Notes: a model not told the origin generated them from the letters alone. Positions 7,114 to 14,615 are shown, counted from the stretch's first letter. The stretch: 18,430 nt of DNA from JACQWR01 sp964614365 (GCA_964614365.1 CAZTLA010000047.1:1-18430), one strand, 5' to 3'. Numbers and translations are program-made.

Positions 7114-8901
7114 ATGCCTAAGACCGGATGGACATTGATCGTATTACTGTTGCTTGCGATGGCGCTGCCGTCTGCGTCGGCCTTCGCTCTCACGGAGATC
7201 ATGAATGTGAGAAACTGGACGGCTCCGGACCATACGCGGATCGTCTTTGATATCAGTGATGAACCCCGGTACCGTGTCGAGAAAAGCGACAAGAAACTAT
7301 CCATCAGCTTTGATGAAGTCACTGTAAATACGAAGGTCAGGTCTGAGCTTGCGATCAACAAGACGGGCCTCAGAAGTGTTGCCATCCGCTCCCTTCCGGA
7401 TAATGTCGCGATGGTGGAGTTTCTGCTGACCGACGGCGCCGAGACGAAGGTGTTCTCCCTGCAAAAGGTGCAGGACAAGCCCCATCGGCTCGTCGTTGAC
7501 ATCTGGCTGCCCGACGTGGAAAAAAAGCAGAGCGAAGAACGGGAGCAGGTCAAGACGCGCATAAAGGACCGGATCGTAGTCATTGACCCCGGACACGGGG
7601 GTGATGATCCCGGAGCCATAGGAAAGGGCGGCACCCGCGAGAAAGACGTGGTTCTTTCTCTGGGAATGAAATTGCGGAATGCCCTGAACGGGAAAAAAGG
7701 GTATCATGCCTTCCTCACGAGGGAAGGGGATTACTATGTATCGTTCAAGAAACGGCTGCGGATGGCACGGGAATACGGCGCCGACATCTTTATCAGCATA
7801 CATGCCGATGCCGCCCAGAACCGCACCGCGCGGGGAAGCTCCGTCTACTGCCTGTCCCTCGGCGGAGCAAGCAGCGAGGCCGCCAGGATCATGGCGCGGA
7901 AGGAAAACCTGGCCGACATTGTCGGGGGGGCGGAAAACGGCACTGAAAGTGATGAATCGGATCCGATTGTGCTCAATATGTTTCAGACCAACACAATCAA
8001 CCAATCGAAGACGTTTGGATATCGCCTCCTGAATAATCTGCAGGAAGTGAGCAGGCCGAAATCGGCGCGGGTGCAGGAGGCCCCCTTCATGGTCCTCAAG
8101 TTGCCCGAGATACCGGCGCTGCTCTTGGAAACGGCATATATTTCAAATCCACGGGAGGAAAAACTGCTGCGGAGCGGGGCGTTCCAAACCCGCGTTGCCG
8201 CCGCGGTGGCCGATTCCATAACCGAATACTTTCAGTCCGCGCCGCCGGCATCACCCGCGACCGCTGTCTCCCCATCCGTCCCCCCTCCTGTTGCCGCATC
8301 ATCCGCCGCGCCATCGGCCGGACAGACTGCGTTTCAACCTGCCCGCGTTGCCGCCGCCGCTCAACCCGTTGCTCATGCCCCCGATAGTCCCCCCGCTCGT
8401 CCCATCCCTCAGCGCGCACCTCCACGAGTGGAGAAGCGGAAAATGACGCTGAAAGCCGAGGAAGAGGAAAAACCGGAATCCCGTCCTGCCGTTTACCGGG
8501 TCCGAAGAGGCGATACCCTCGCAAAGATCGCCGCCAGAAACAACATGACGCTCGGCGCCCTTTTAAAGTTGAACCGCATGAAGATGGAGGGGCCTCTTTA
8601 CGTGGGTCGCGAAATTAAACTGGAAAATGCGGAAAAAGCAGCGGCGGGTATAAAGGGGAATTCCGCCGGCGGCGCTCGGGCGGCATCCGGCCTCCCTTCC
8701 GGGAAGACGTCCGCCTCTGCTTCCCGTCCGTCCTCTTCCGCGACGAACTTCTACCGGGTGAAGCAGGGAGATACCCTGGCCAAGGTGGCCTCGAAGCACA
8801 AGACCACGATCGGCGTTCTGCTGAAACTGAACCGCATGCGGTTGAACGATCCGCTGTACGTGGATAGAAAACTTATCCTGCCCCAGCATGCCTCCCTGTG
8901 A
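7114..8901 (+). CDS. N-acetylmuramoyl-L-alanine amidase, AMIN + Amidase_3 + two LysM domains (AmiC-like)
   Basis: A 595-residue exported zinc amidase that cuts the amide bond between MurNAc and the stem peptide, normally at the septum during cell separation. It has a signal peptide (about 1-25), an AMIN localisation domain (about 27-133) and an Amidase_3 catalytic domain (about 152-373). Predicted zinc ligands are His161 (DPGHGG), Glu176 (REKD) and His230 (SIHAD), with catalytic Glu339 (LLETAYISN). The stretch around 265-322 corresponds to the insertion that holds the autoinhibitory helix in AmiB/AmiC. A Pro/Ala-rich linker (about 375-445) leads to two LysM units (about 460-503 and 546-590), each with GDTLAK. 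C-terminal LysM repeats differ from E. coli AmiC. The ATG follows a G-run rather than a strong AGGAGG. It is the first gene of the rightward cluster. Confidence 0.95.
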   Translation: MPKTGWTLIVLLLLAMALPSASAFALTEIMNVRNWTAPDHTRIVFDISDEPRYRVEKSDKKLSISFDEVTVNTKVRSELAINKTGLRSVAIRSLPDNVAMVEFLLTDGAETKVFSLQKVQDKPHRLVVDIWLPDVEKKQSEEREQVKTRIKDRIVVIDPGHGGDDPGAIGKGGTREKDVVLSLGMKLRNALNGKKGYHAFLTREGDYYVSFKKRLRMAREYGADIFISIHADAAQNRTARGSSVYCLSLGGASSEAARIMARKENLADIVGGAENGTESDESDPIVLNMFQTNTINQSKTFGYRLLNNLQEVSRPKSARVQEAPFMVLKLPEIPALLLETAYISNPREEKLLRSGAFQTRVAAAVADSITEYFQSAPPASPATAVSPSVPPPVAASSAAPSAGQTAFQPARVAAAAQPVAHAPDSPPARPIPQRAPPRVEKRKMTLKAEEEEKPESRPAVYRVRRGDTLAKIAARNNMTLGALLKLNRMKMEGPLYVGREIKLENAEKAAAGIKGNSAGGARAASGLPSGKTSASASRPSSSATNFYRVKQGDTLAKVASKHKTTIGVLLKLNRMRLNDPLYVDRKLILPQHASL

Positions 8902-8918
8902 ACGGAGCGGGAGGGCGT

Positions 8919-9419
8919 ATGGGGAAACGCGATTGGCTTATTACGGGGGGCGCGCTGCTGTTGATGATTATTCCGTCTCCTGCGGCATGGGGCCGGGAAG
9001 GAGAGCCCGGCGATTCCATGAGTCTGTTTCGGGTGAACGCGGAGCTGGCGCCCGCCTTTTCCGGCGCCGGGTCCCCCGAACTTCCTTTCGCGGGGCGGCT
9101 CCCCGGAGTGCCGTTCACCGAAATACTCAACCTCCCCCGGGGGAGTGAAGAAGATGGCTTGTCCTTGCGCGATGCGGGTGACGGCCGGACGGGCGCTCAG
9201 CGCCCCTCCGGCATTGACCGGCATTATTTCAGGTTCTCCTTTTTCCGCTCTGTCCTGGAACAGCGGGGGATGGATGCCCTGCGGCAGAGAGAAGAAGACA
9301 GCGACACCCTGTCGAAGATTCGATCGCTGCCGTCAATGTTGAATGCATCGCCGCGGGAAACATTCGGGGTCATTGGCGACATATTCAAGCTCCAGCTTAA
9401 CCTGGAGATAGACTTCTGA
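8919..9419 (+). CDS. Small secreted protein of unknown function
   Basis: A 166-residue protein I do not recognise. The N-terminus is a signal peptide (GKR, a hydrophobic core, then AAWG near 20-23). The rest is acidic and Gly/Pro-rich, with an Arg/Glu-rich helix-like segment around 107-130 and a terminal LQLNLEIDF that could be a beta strand. I chose ATG 8919-8921 because GGGAGGG lies just upstream. A GTG at 8898 overlapping the amidase stop would add seven residues before the signal peptide and is less likely. It starts 17 nt after the amidase and is probably co-transcribed, so an envelope role is a reasonable inference only. Confidence 0.75.
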   Translation: MGKRDWLITGGALLLMIIPSPAAWGREGEPGDSMSLFRVNAELAPAFSGAGSPELPFAGRLPGVPFTEILNLPRGSEEDGLSLRDAGDGRTGAQRPSGIDRHYFRFSFFRSVLEQRGMDALRQREEDSDTLSKIRSLPSMLNASPRETFGVIGDIFKLQLNLEIDF

Positions 9420-9464
9420 ACACGACCGGGCGCCCATGAGAAATAGGTAAAAGGAGCACGCTAA

Positions 9465-9815
9465 ATGATTGTAAGAAGACCGGAAGACCCGGAGGTGGTC
9501 AGTACCACGTATAGAGCCCACGGCGGGGGCGTGGCACGGATGGTGATGGACAGCCGTTTTTTGCAGGCCATCGAGTTTCTGGCCTTTGCCGTTCTGCCGC
9601 CGGGCAACAGTCTCGAGGAGCATCGCGATCCGGTGGAGGAGATCTACATGATCCACCAGGGCGGCGGACTGATGCGGGTGGGTGACGAAGAGCGGGAAGT
9701 GAAGGCGGGGGATGCCGTTTGGATACCGGTCGGGGAAGTCCACGGCCTGAAGAACACGACGGATGCTGTGATGGCGATCTACGTCATTGCCGCTTATCCC
9801 CGCACGGAATTGTAG
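9465..9815 (+). CDS. Single-domain cupin protein
   Basis: A 116-residue protein made of one double-stranded beta-helix. Cupin motif 1 runs from Gly47 to Gly66, with His53, Asp55 (in place of the second His of HxH) and Glu59. Motif 2 begins GD at 82-83, with Pro88 and His93. These residues would bind one divalent metal. Such small cupins are often sugar-phosphate isomerases, dioxygenases or small-molecule sensors, and the sequence does not choose between them. AAGGAG is 9 nt before the ATG. The stop codon TAG is the second to fourth base of a perfect palindrome. Confidence 0.88.
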   Translation: MIVRRPEDPEVVSTTYRAHGGGVARMVMDSRFLQAIEFLAFAVLPPGNSLEEHRDPVEEIYMIHQGGGLMRVGDEEREVKAGDAVWIPVGEVHGLKNTTDAVMAIYVIAAYPRTEL

Positions 9816-9840
9816 GGAACGGTTTGAAACCGTTCCCTAC
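9812..9840. repeat. Perfect 29-nt palindrome overlapping the cupin stop codon
   Basis: The arms gtagggaacggttt (9812-9825) and aaaccgttccctac (9827-9840) are exact reverse complements around a single g. As RNA, this would fold into a roughly 11-bp hairpin with a TTTGAAA loop. No T-run follows, so it is not a standard intrinsic terminator. It looks like a REP-type dispersed palindrome; similar GTAGGG...CCCTAC elements are common in some environmental proteobacteria (from recall). Confidence 0.8.
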
Positions 9841-9876
9841 GAAGCAGGGGGGAGGAATCTAAGCGGAGGAATGGAT

Positions 9877-10236
9877 ATGGAACAGGAAGAGCTGACAACA
9901 CAAACGGCCCCGGACTGGGAAAACCGCGTCCTCTGCAGCGACGGCAGGTGCACGGGGATCATTGGCCCCGATGGGCGCTGCGGAGAGTGCGGGACAAGGT
10001 ATGAAGGACCATCAGGAGCAGAAGCGACGCCTGTTGCACCCGATACCGGGATTCCCCTTGGTGCCTCTGACGGCGAAGCGGAGCCGCTCCCGGCAGCGGC
10101 GGAAGAAGTTGATCCCGACTGGGAGAAACGGGTTCTCTGCAGTGACGGGAACTGCATCGGTATTATCGGTCCCGACGGGCGGTGCAAGGAATGCGGCTTG
10201 CCGTTTAATTCCCATCAGCAATCAAGAGGGCATTAA
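9877..10236 (+). CDS. Small protein with two copies of a four-cysteine (zinc-ribbon-like) module
   Basis: A 119-residue protein with no signal peptide. It holds two near-identical units, each starting DWE(N/K)RVLCSDG, with four cysteines in the pattern C-x4-C-x9-C-x2-C (Cys20, 25, 35, 38 and Cys88, 93, 103, 106) and the core GIIGPDGRC. An acidic Pro/Ala/Gly-rich spacer joins them. The spacing suggests a small zinc-ribbon or knuckle fold. I recall single copies of this core in other proteobacterial proteins, but no known function. ATG 9877-9879 is preferred because GGAGG lies 7 nt upstream; the ATG at 9871 is only 1 nt from it. It sits 20 nt before the flavoprotein gene. Confidence 0.8.
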   Translation: MEQEELTTQTAPDWENRVLCSDGRCTGIIGPDGRCGECGTRYEGPSGAEATPVAPDTGIPLGASDGEAEPLPAAAEEVDPDWEKRVLCSDGNCIGIIGPDGRCKECGLPFNSHQQSRGH

Positions 10237-10256
10237 CTCAACCGGGAGGGATCGTG

Positions 10257-10838
10257 ATGTTCAATATTCTTGCAGTTTCCGGCAGTCCGCGGAAAGAAGG
10301 AAACACGGAGATTTTGCTGAATGCGGCGCTTGAGCCGTTTATCAAAGAAGGCCACGCGGTGCACCGGTTTTATCTCAGCGTACGAGAAGTGGGGCCGTGC
10401 ATTGCCTGCGAGGCCTGCGAGGAAGACGGCGTCTGCGTTGTCAAGGACGATTTGCAGGGTCTCCTGGAGAAGCTGCTCCTGTGCGACGCCATGATCCTGG
10501 GCAGTCCCGTTTATAACCGAAATATTACGGCCCAATTACTGGCGGTTTTCAACCGGTTCCACAGCATCACGCACAAGAGGCCATTCAAGGACAGGATATT
10601 CTTCGGCGGGGCCATTGCGGTAGGGGGGGCGCCCAATTCCCAGGGGATAACCCTGACCGTTCTCCACAATTTCCTTCTTTCGCTGGGGATATGCGCCGTC
10701 CCCGCAGTGCTGAACGGCGTCTCGGTTCTAGCACGGAAGAAAGGGGAAGTGTTGAATCAGCCAAAGAGTCTCAGCGATGCCAGAGTCTTGGGTGAAAATA
10801 TTCTGAGAGTGCTGATGAAGACAAAAGGCGCAAGCTGA
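10257..10838 (+). CDS. Iron-sulfur flavoprotein, Isf / NADPH-dependent FMN reductase family
   Basis: A 193-residue flavodoxin-fold protein. GSPRKEGNTE (9-18) is the FMN phosphate-binding loop. Cys48, 51, 54 and 60 form the compact C-x2-C-x2-C-x5-C motif that binds a [4Fe-4S] cluster in Isf-type flavoproteins. GSPVYNRN in the middle of the chain is the second flavin-contacting region. These proteins pass electrons between ferredoxin-like donors and small acceptors, often oxygen or peroxide, in anaerobes. The ATG has GGAGG 7 nt upstream; a GTG one codon earlier is possible. It is the last gene of the rightward cluster and faces a leftward gene across about 80 nt with no clear terminator. Confidence 0.92.
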   Translation: MFNILAVSGSPRKEGNTEILLNAALEPFIKEGHAVHRFYLSVREVGPCIACEACEEDGVCVVKDDLQGLLEKLLLCDAMILGSPVYNRNITAQLLAVFNRFHSITHKRPFKDRIFFGGAIAVGGAPNSQGITLTVLHNFLLSLGICAVPAVLNGVSVLARKKGEVLNQPKSLSDARVLGENILRVLMKTKGAS

Positions 10839-10919
10839 GGTAATCGCGGAATGACGCCGAAATGAAAATTCCCATAGAAATGATGGTAATTCATTATGTG
10901 GTCTTTGGCAGGGACAGGT

Positions 10920-11735
10920 TCATTGCGGAGCCCAGGCAGTCCAGCCGGTCCAGCATTCCCAGCGCCATGAGCCGGCATCCACGCTCAGAAACGCCTCGTC
11001 CATGCGGCGCGCTCGTTCGTCGGGTTCCAGGCGGCGGAGAAGGCGGTCGGTCATCACGGGGATTTTGAGCCAGTCTCGATAGGCCTCCTGCGTCAGCCGG
11101 AGGCGGAAACCCCAACACTCGGGAGTCAGCCCCGCCGATGCGAGCATACCGGTCACCACTTCAGTGGTCGGCAGCGAGGCTGTCGGAGGCGACGCGGGGG
11201 GGGGATGACCGTTCATCAGCAACGCCGGCAGTTCGATCAGCAGGGGGTCCCGTCCCCCGCCGGGCTCATCAGGCTCCCCCAGGTAAAGAGACGGAATATT
11301 GAAACTGAGGGCGCCGCCGGGTGCGAGAAGCGCAGCGAGGCGCCGGATGGTTTCGTCGAGCGGTAAGAGCTGTCAGATGGCGGCGCCGCAGAGAATGCGC
11401 GAGAATCGTTCCCCGTCTTCCGGCCATGCTGCGGTCCAGTGAATGCGGGGGCCGGAAAGGCGTGTCTGACCGGCCGCACGCTTGGCGGCCGCAGGTTCAA
11501 GGCAGAGAATGCTTCCGCAGCCTCCAAGCAGCGGCAGTACCATCTCGGCAGTTCGGCCCGTTCCCGCCGCCACGTCCATTACCCGTTGACCGGGGCCCAG
11601 GGCCGCATGGGCCACGAGAGCGGCGTTGGCTTCCCGGTAGCGTTCGTGGCGTCTGCAAAAGTCCTCGTAGTGCCAGGCTGTCCGCGGGGCATCCCAACCG
11701 ATGGGCGACGCTGGGGCGTTCTGCGCGCCGGTCAT
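10920..11735 (-). pseudogene. Class I SAM-dependent methyltransferase interrupted by one in-frame TGA
   Basis: The frame is coherent over 271 codons, with a single internal stop, TGA, at codon 121 (11373-11375). Motif I, VMDVAAGTGRT (52-62), marks the SAM-binding Rossmann fold. The first half ends ...LCGAAI, the second resumes QLLPLDETIRRLAALLAPGG, and both fit one methyltransferase of normal length. The position is where many relatives have a tryptophan (AIWQL), so TGG to TGA is the simplest reading; this is from recall of the family. The ATG overlaps the stop of the upstream radical SAM gene (ATGA), with GGAGG 6 nt before it. The upstream 120 codons alone would make an inactive half-domain. 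A sequencing error or selenocysteine is the alternative, the latter unlikely because no SECIS-like hairpin is evident. Confidence 0.8.
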
Positions 11736-12204
11736 TCCACACCTCCGATTGCCTGCAAAGGGGCGAGGCGCGCCTCGAGGGGGACCGGCAGGAAATCCCG
11801 GTTCTTGAGGAGTCCCATCTGTTTCAGATTGTGCTCGGCTTTGAACTGAAGGCAGATGCGGATCAACTGCCGCATCTCCTCCGTGTAGCTGAAGAAATCA
11901 AGACTCAGATTGGCGTCGTCGCAGTAGTGGCGGGAGAAACAGTCGAAATCGGTGATGGGTGGCGCGGCCGAGTAGCGGTTGAAATCCCGGCGGAGCCGCC
12001 GGTCCGTGAATCCGTATCGGCTGTGGAAATCCTCGTAGAGGGGCGTACCGGGGAAAGGCGCCACGACGCCGAGGGTGCTGAAGCTATCCACGAGGGGCGC
12101 GATCCGCTCCATGAAGCGAAGGGTGTTTTCCAGAGCCTGGGGCGTCTCCTGCGGATACCCGAGCATAAAATTGCATGCGGAACGATCAGGAGCACGCGCG
12201 TCAT
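11732..12204 (-). pseudogene. B12-binding radical SAM protein with a large internal deletion
   Basis: The frame from ATG 12202-12204, with GGAGG 4 nt upstream, begins MTRVLLIVP, the usual first strand of a cobalamin-binding radical SAM protein. After about nine codons the similarity moves to another frame. This reads CNFMLGYPQETPQALENT and continues to the stop at 11732, matching the last third of the radical SAM barrel (PFPGTPLYEDF) and the C-terminal extension. The whole cobalamin domain and the CxxxCxxC cluster motif, some 300 residues in intact relatives, are absent. The junction lies near 12175-12182. A genomic deletion or an assembly collapse could explain it. It is coupled to the methyltransferase by a 4-nt overlap, so the two once formed a functional pair. 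Confidence 0.8.
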
Positions 12205-12217
12205 CGTGCCTCCTCAG

Positions 12218-13345
12218 TTAGAAATTGGGGCCGCAGAATTTCGCGCTGAGCTCACCGCCCACCACGGGGCCTACAGGCACATAGGGGGGCGCAAAGGATG
12301 GCACGGATCCCCAGCCTTCGATGTTGCAGATGCCGGCATTGGCGATCCATGTCCTGAGGCGATCGCAGAACCACTGGGCGAAGTCGTTCATGGCCGCTTC
12401 CGCGCCCGGCTGACCGGCGTCGGCCGATCCGAGGCGCTTCCGAATGTCTGCCGCCATATTCGCCGCGCTTAGCGCGCCTTCGCCGCTCGAGCTTCCAAGC
12501 CGCAGAGGAAGCTCTGGCGGAATGGCCGGGGTTCGGGGCGCCTGTGCCGCTGGAAAAGCTGCGAATGCCGGGAAGGCAGCGGGATTGAGCGGCACCTCGT
12601 AGTTCGACGCCCATTGTCTCCACGCCTGCAGGACCGCACCGACGAATACGACCTTTATCGTTTCGGGGGCGCCACCCATCGCACGGCGGATGGCGTCAAT
12701 GATCTGCTGGTCGCATCCGCTGATTCCCCCCTTGGGTATTTTCCCCGTGGTGGCATTGACGACACCTTTGATCGGGGCGCCCGCAAGGCAACCGCGGATT
12801 CCCTCCACCGTTCCCTGCTTCGCACTGCTCAGCCACTCGGGCCAGTGGGGAACGACGGCTACTTCATAACCGGCAACCATCTTGAAGTACCTCGTTCCAC
12901 GGTCGAGCCCGGCGTCCCCCAGGGTATTGTCTCGGTCGGCGTACCCGAAGAAATTATGCTTCCCCGCCGTGGCTGTCCAGAATGCCTGGACCTCGAAGCT
13001 TTGGCCGGCGGGGACGTTTAGCTGCACCCCCGATGCCTGTGTTTCGCCGAAGCGGTCGATCCTCCAGGGGACTTTCGCCAGCGTGCCGTTGCAGATGTTT
13101 TTGATTGACATATACAACTCGCACCGCTGACCCTCCTGGGGCTTGAATGAAGAGGGCAGAACCCAGAAGCCTTCCACGGCAACTTTGGCCGCACTGGTAC
13201 AGGGAGGAGCGGCGGGGGGCCTGATACTGGAGTCCCTGATGGGCTGGCCAGGCAGCTTTTCGGATTTTTTGATGAGGGGAGGCGGAGAGGGGGCCGCCCA
13301 TCCGAGCTTCCGCAGGATGGGGAGTGTTCCGAGGGAAAGCAGCAT
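12218..13345 (-). CDS. Exported CARDB-like protein, start uncertain
   Basis: From ATG 13343-13345 this is 375 residues. A hydrophobic N-terminus is followed by a Pro-rich stretch, then about 50-145 resembles a CARDB/Ig-like beta-sandwich (VEGFWVLPSSFKPQEGQRC, later FEVQAFWTA). The rest is unrecognised, with several cysteines that could form disulfides and a Pro/Ala-rich segment near 250-275. No ribosome site precedes 13345. Ten sense codons upstream in the same frame read YVKGRRRFIV, a twin-arginine-like motif, and before them stands an in-frame TAG (13376-13378). A plausible start, ATG 13448-13450 with a G-rich ribosome site, lies 24 codons upstream of the TAG. The natural gene may therefore be 13450-12218 with a nonsense codon in its leader. 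Function unknown; probably periplasmic or surface. Confidence 0.75.
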   Translation of the reverse strand: MLLSLGTLPILRKLGWAAPSPPPLIKKSEKLPGQPIRDSSIRPPAAPPCTSAAKVAVEGFWVLPSSFKPQEGQRCELYMSIKNICNGTLAKVPWRIDRFGETQASGVQLNVPAGQSFEVQAFWTATAGKHNFFGYADRDNTLGDAGLDRGTRYFKMVAGYEVAVVPHWPEWLSSAKQGTVEGIRGCLAGAPIKGVVNATTGKIPKGGISGCDQQIIDAIRRAMGGAPETIKVVFVGAVLQAWRQWASNYEVPLNPAAFPAFAAFPAAQAPRTPAIPPELPLRLGSSSGEGALSAANMAADIRKRLGSADAGQPGAEAAMNDFAQWFCDRLRTWIANAGICNIEGWGSVPSFAPPYVPVGPVVGGELSAKFCGPNF

Positions 13346-13375
13346 GACGATAAACCGGCGCCGGCCCTTAACGTA

Positions 13376-13450
13376 CTACCGCGTCGCGGTCAGTGATACG
13401 GCAGCCCCAGTTGCACCGAGCTCTTTCAACCGGCCTCTTAGAGTTCCCAT
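13376..13450 (-). other. Short ORF in frame with the CARDB-like gene, ended by TAG
   Basis: This ORF of 24 codons starts at ATG 13448-13450 after a G-run with an 8-nt spacer, and is basic at its N-terminus (MGTLRGRLKE). It ends in TAG, and the same frame continues without another stop into the exported protein. It may be the detached N-terminal part of that gene or, less likely, a leader peptide. Confidence 0.5.
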
Positions 13451-13606
13451 AATATTTCCCCCCCCGTTAATAAGGACTTCCATCGATACGAGGTCTTGGT
13501 GCGGCGGCGTTGTCTGTGCCGGCGTGCCCGGCAACTTGAGCCGGCAGTAGTTCGTCGTTGCTTTGTCATTGCGAGATGGCGGTAACTTCGACCCCAAACA
13601 GCTATG

Positions 13607-14581
13607 TCACCGATCCGTGATCACGACTTTGGCTTCGCTCAGATAGTTGTTGCCGTAGCGGTTGGTTTCCAAGATGATTCTGGCGGCCTCCTGCGGGATA
13701 ATGATCATGTTCTCTTTGGTAATGATCTCTACCGGCACCACTAAAGCATTCTCACCAACCCAGGGTTGTTTCTTGGCCTGTTCAACCGACGTCTGGTAAC
13801 GCACAACTCCCTGGGTGCGGATAATCTTGGGCTCGACCGATTTGGCGGAATAGACGGTCGCGTATTGATTATCCTCCCCTTTTGTGGCTACGATGGGCAA
13901 GAGCACCCGCTCGAAGGGTTGATCTTCCAGATTCAAGATGAGGCTGGTAACTGGTTTGTTCGGGTCCGCCGGCTGTATCTTCACCCGATCCGGTCGTTTT
14001 GCCGGCATTACAGGCGGGGCCTCTCCGACAGAGGGTTTGGCGGTGGTCTGGATCTGCGGGGGTGGGGGAGGGGGTGGGGGTGGGGCGTAAATCCGCTGGG
14101 GGGCGTTGGGAGGATCACTTCTGCCTTCCAGGCCCAGCACCGCAAGCAGGGGCCGTCCGCTGCAGTGATCCAGGTTTAAGCAGACCCGTATCTCCACGGT
14201 GACCATGGGCGCTCCTCCTACCCACTTCGTGCTGGACTTCGTAACCTTGGCCCCCTTGACGATTCCGGAAACCTGACTCAGGATTATGTCCTCGGTGAGC
14301 ATCATATTCTCCACCCGGGTGGTGGAGTCGATCCTCACCCCTTTGATCGTTTCCAGCAGGGAGCGCTGGGCTATAACCGTCGCGGCACGGGTCGCCAACA
14401 CCACGTCAAGATCCTTGTTACCGCTGGCCTGCGCCGTTCCTACTCCATTCGCGGTAATGTACCCGTCTTCCCAGTTGACTTGCCCAATCACCATTTCTTG
14501 AGCGGCGGCGTCCAGCGCGGCTGACCCAATGAATAATGCCGCGATAAAGATCAATCTGATTATCTTTGTTTTCAATTTCAT
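13607..14581 (-). CDS. Exported LPP20/FlgT-N-like protein
   Basis: A 324-residue protein with a clear signal peptide (about 1-27, ending DAAA before QE). Residues about 39-133 have the pattern of the LPP20/FlgT N-terminal fold: GVGTA, then an Ala-rich helix with ATRAATVIAQRSLLETIKGV, a strand IDSTT, and VSGIVKGAKV leading to a strand with MVTVEIRVCL. A run of nine prolines (about 167-175) separates it from a C-terminal half I do not recognise, which ends with a strand reading VVITDR. ATG 14579-14581 is chosen because GGAG lies 6 nt upstream; longer frames overlap the preceding gene. The gap to that gene is 34 nt. Family members are periplasmic or outer-membrane-associated and mostly uncharacterised. 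Confidence 0.82.
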   Translation of the reverse strand: MKLKTKIIRLIFIAALFIGSAALDAAAQEMVIGQVNWEDGYITANGVGTAQASGNKDLDVVLATRAATVIAQRSLLETIKGVRIDSTTRVENMMLTEDIILSQVSGIVKGAKVTKSSTKWVGGAPMVTVEIRVCLNLDHCSGRPLLAVLGLEGRSDPPNAPQRIYAPPPPPPPPPQIQTTAKPSVGEAPPVMPAKRPDRVKIQPADPNKPVTSLILNLEDQPFERVLLPIVATKGEDNQYATVYSAKSVEPKIIRTQGVVRYQTSVEQAKKQPWVGENALVVPVEIITKENMIIIPQEAARIILETNRYGNNYLSEAKVVITDR

Positions 14582-14615
14582 GTGTGCTCCAGCAACCGAA
14601 TACGGCAGTTCATGG

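Noticed and set aside
10845..10856. cgcggaatgacg, similar to one end of the repeat seen in the ketosynthase gene
   Set aside because: Too short to call, and the partner end is missing.
11330..11375. Selenocysteine at the methyltransferase TGA
   Set aside because: No convincing SECIS-like stem-loop follows at the usual distance, and the surrounding residues give no Cys/Sec active-site context. Not fully excluded.
11321..12472. Long plus-strand frame opposite the methyltransferase and radical SAM remnants
   Set aside because: The minus strand carries recognisable motifs (VMDVAAGTG, FMLGYPQET). The plus frame is Arg/Gly-rich with no motif, so it is an antisense shadow.
10920..13450. Use of an alternative genetic code (TGA or TAG as sense)
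   Set aside because: Intact neighbours end in TGA (the amidase, tctA, the LPP20-like gene) and use TGG for tryptophan. The odd stops are confined to one decaying stretch.
13517..13533. Hairpin tgccgg-cgtgc-ccggca between two leftward genes, considered as a terminator
   Set aside because: The stem is only 6 bp and no T-run follows on either strand, so an intrinsic terminator is not supported.
13564..13575. gtcattgcgag phrase, resembling the end of another dispersed repeat family
   Set aside because: Only about 11 bases match and no second inverted end is visible nearby, so it may be chance or a worn fragment.
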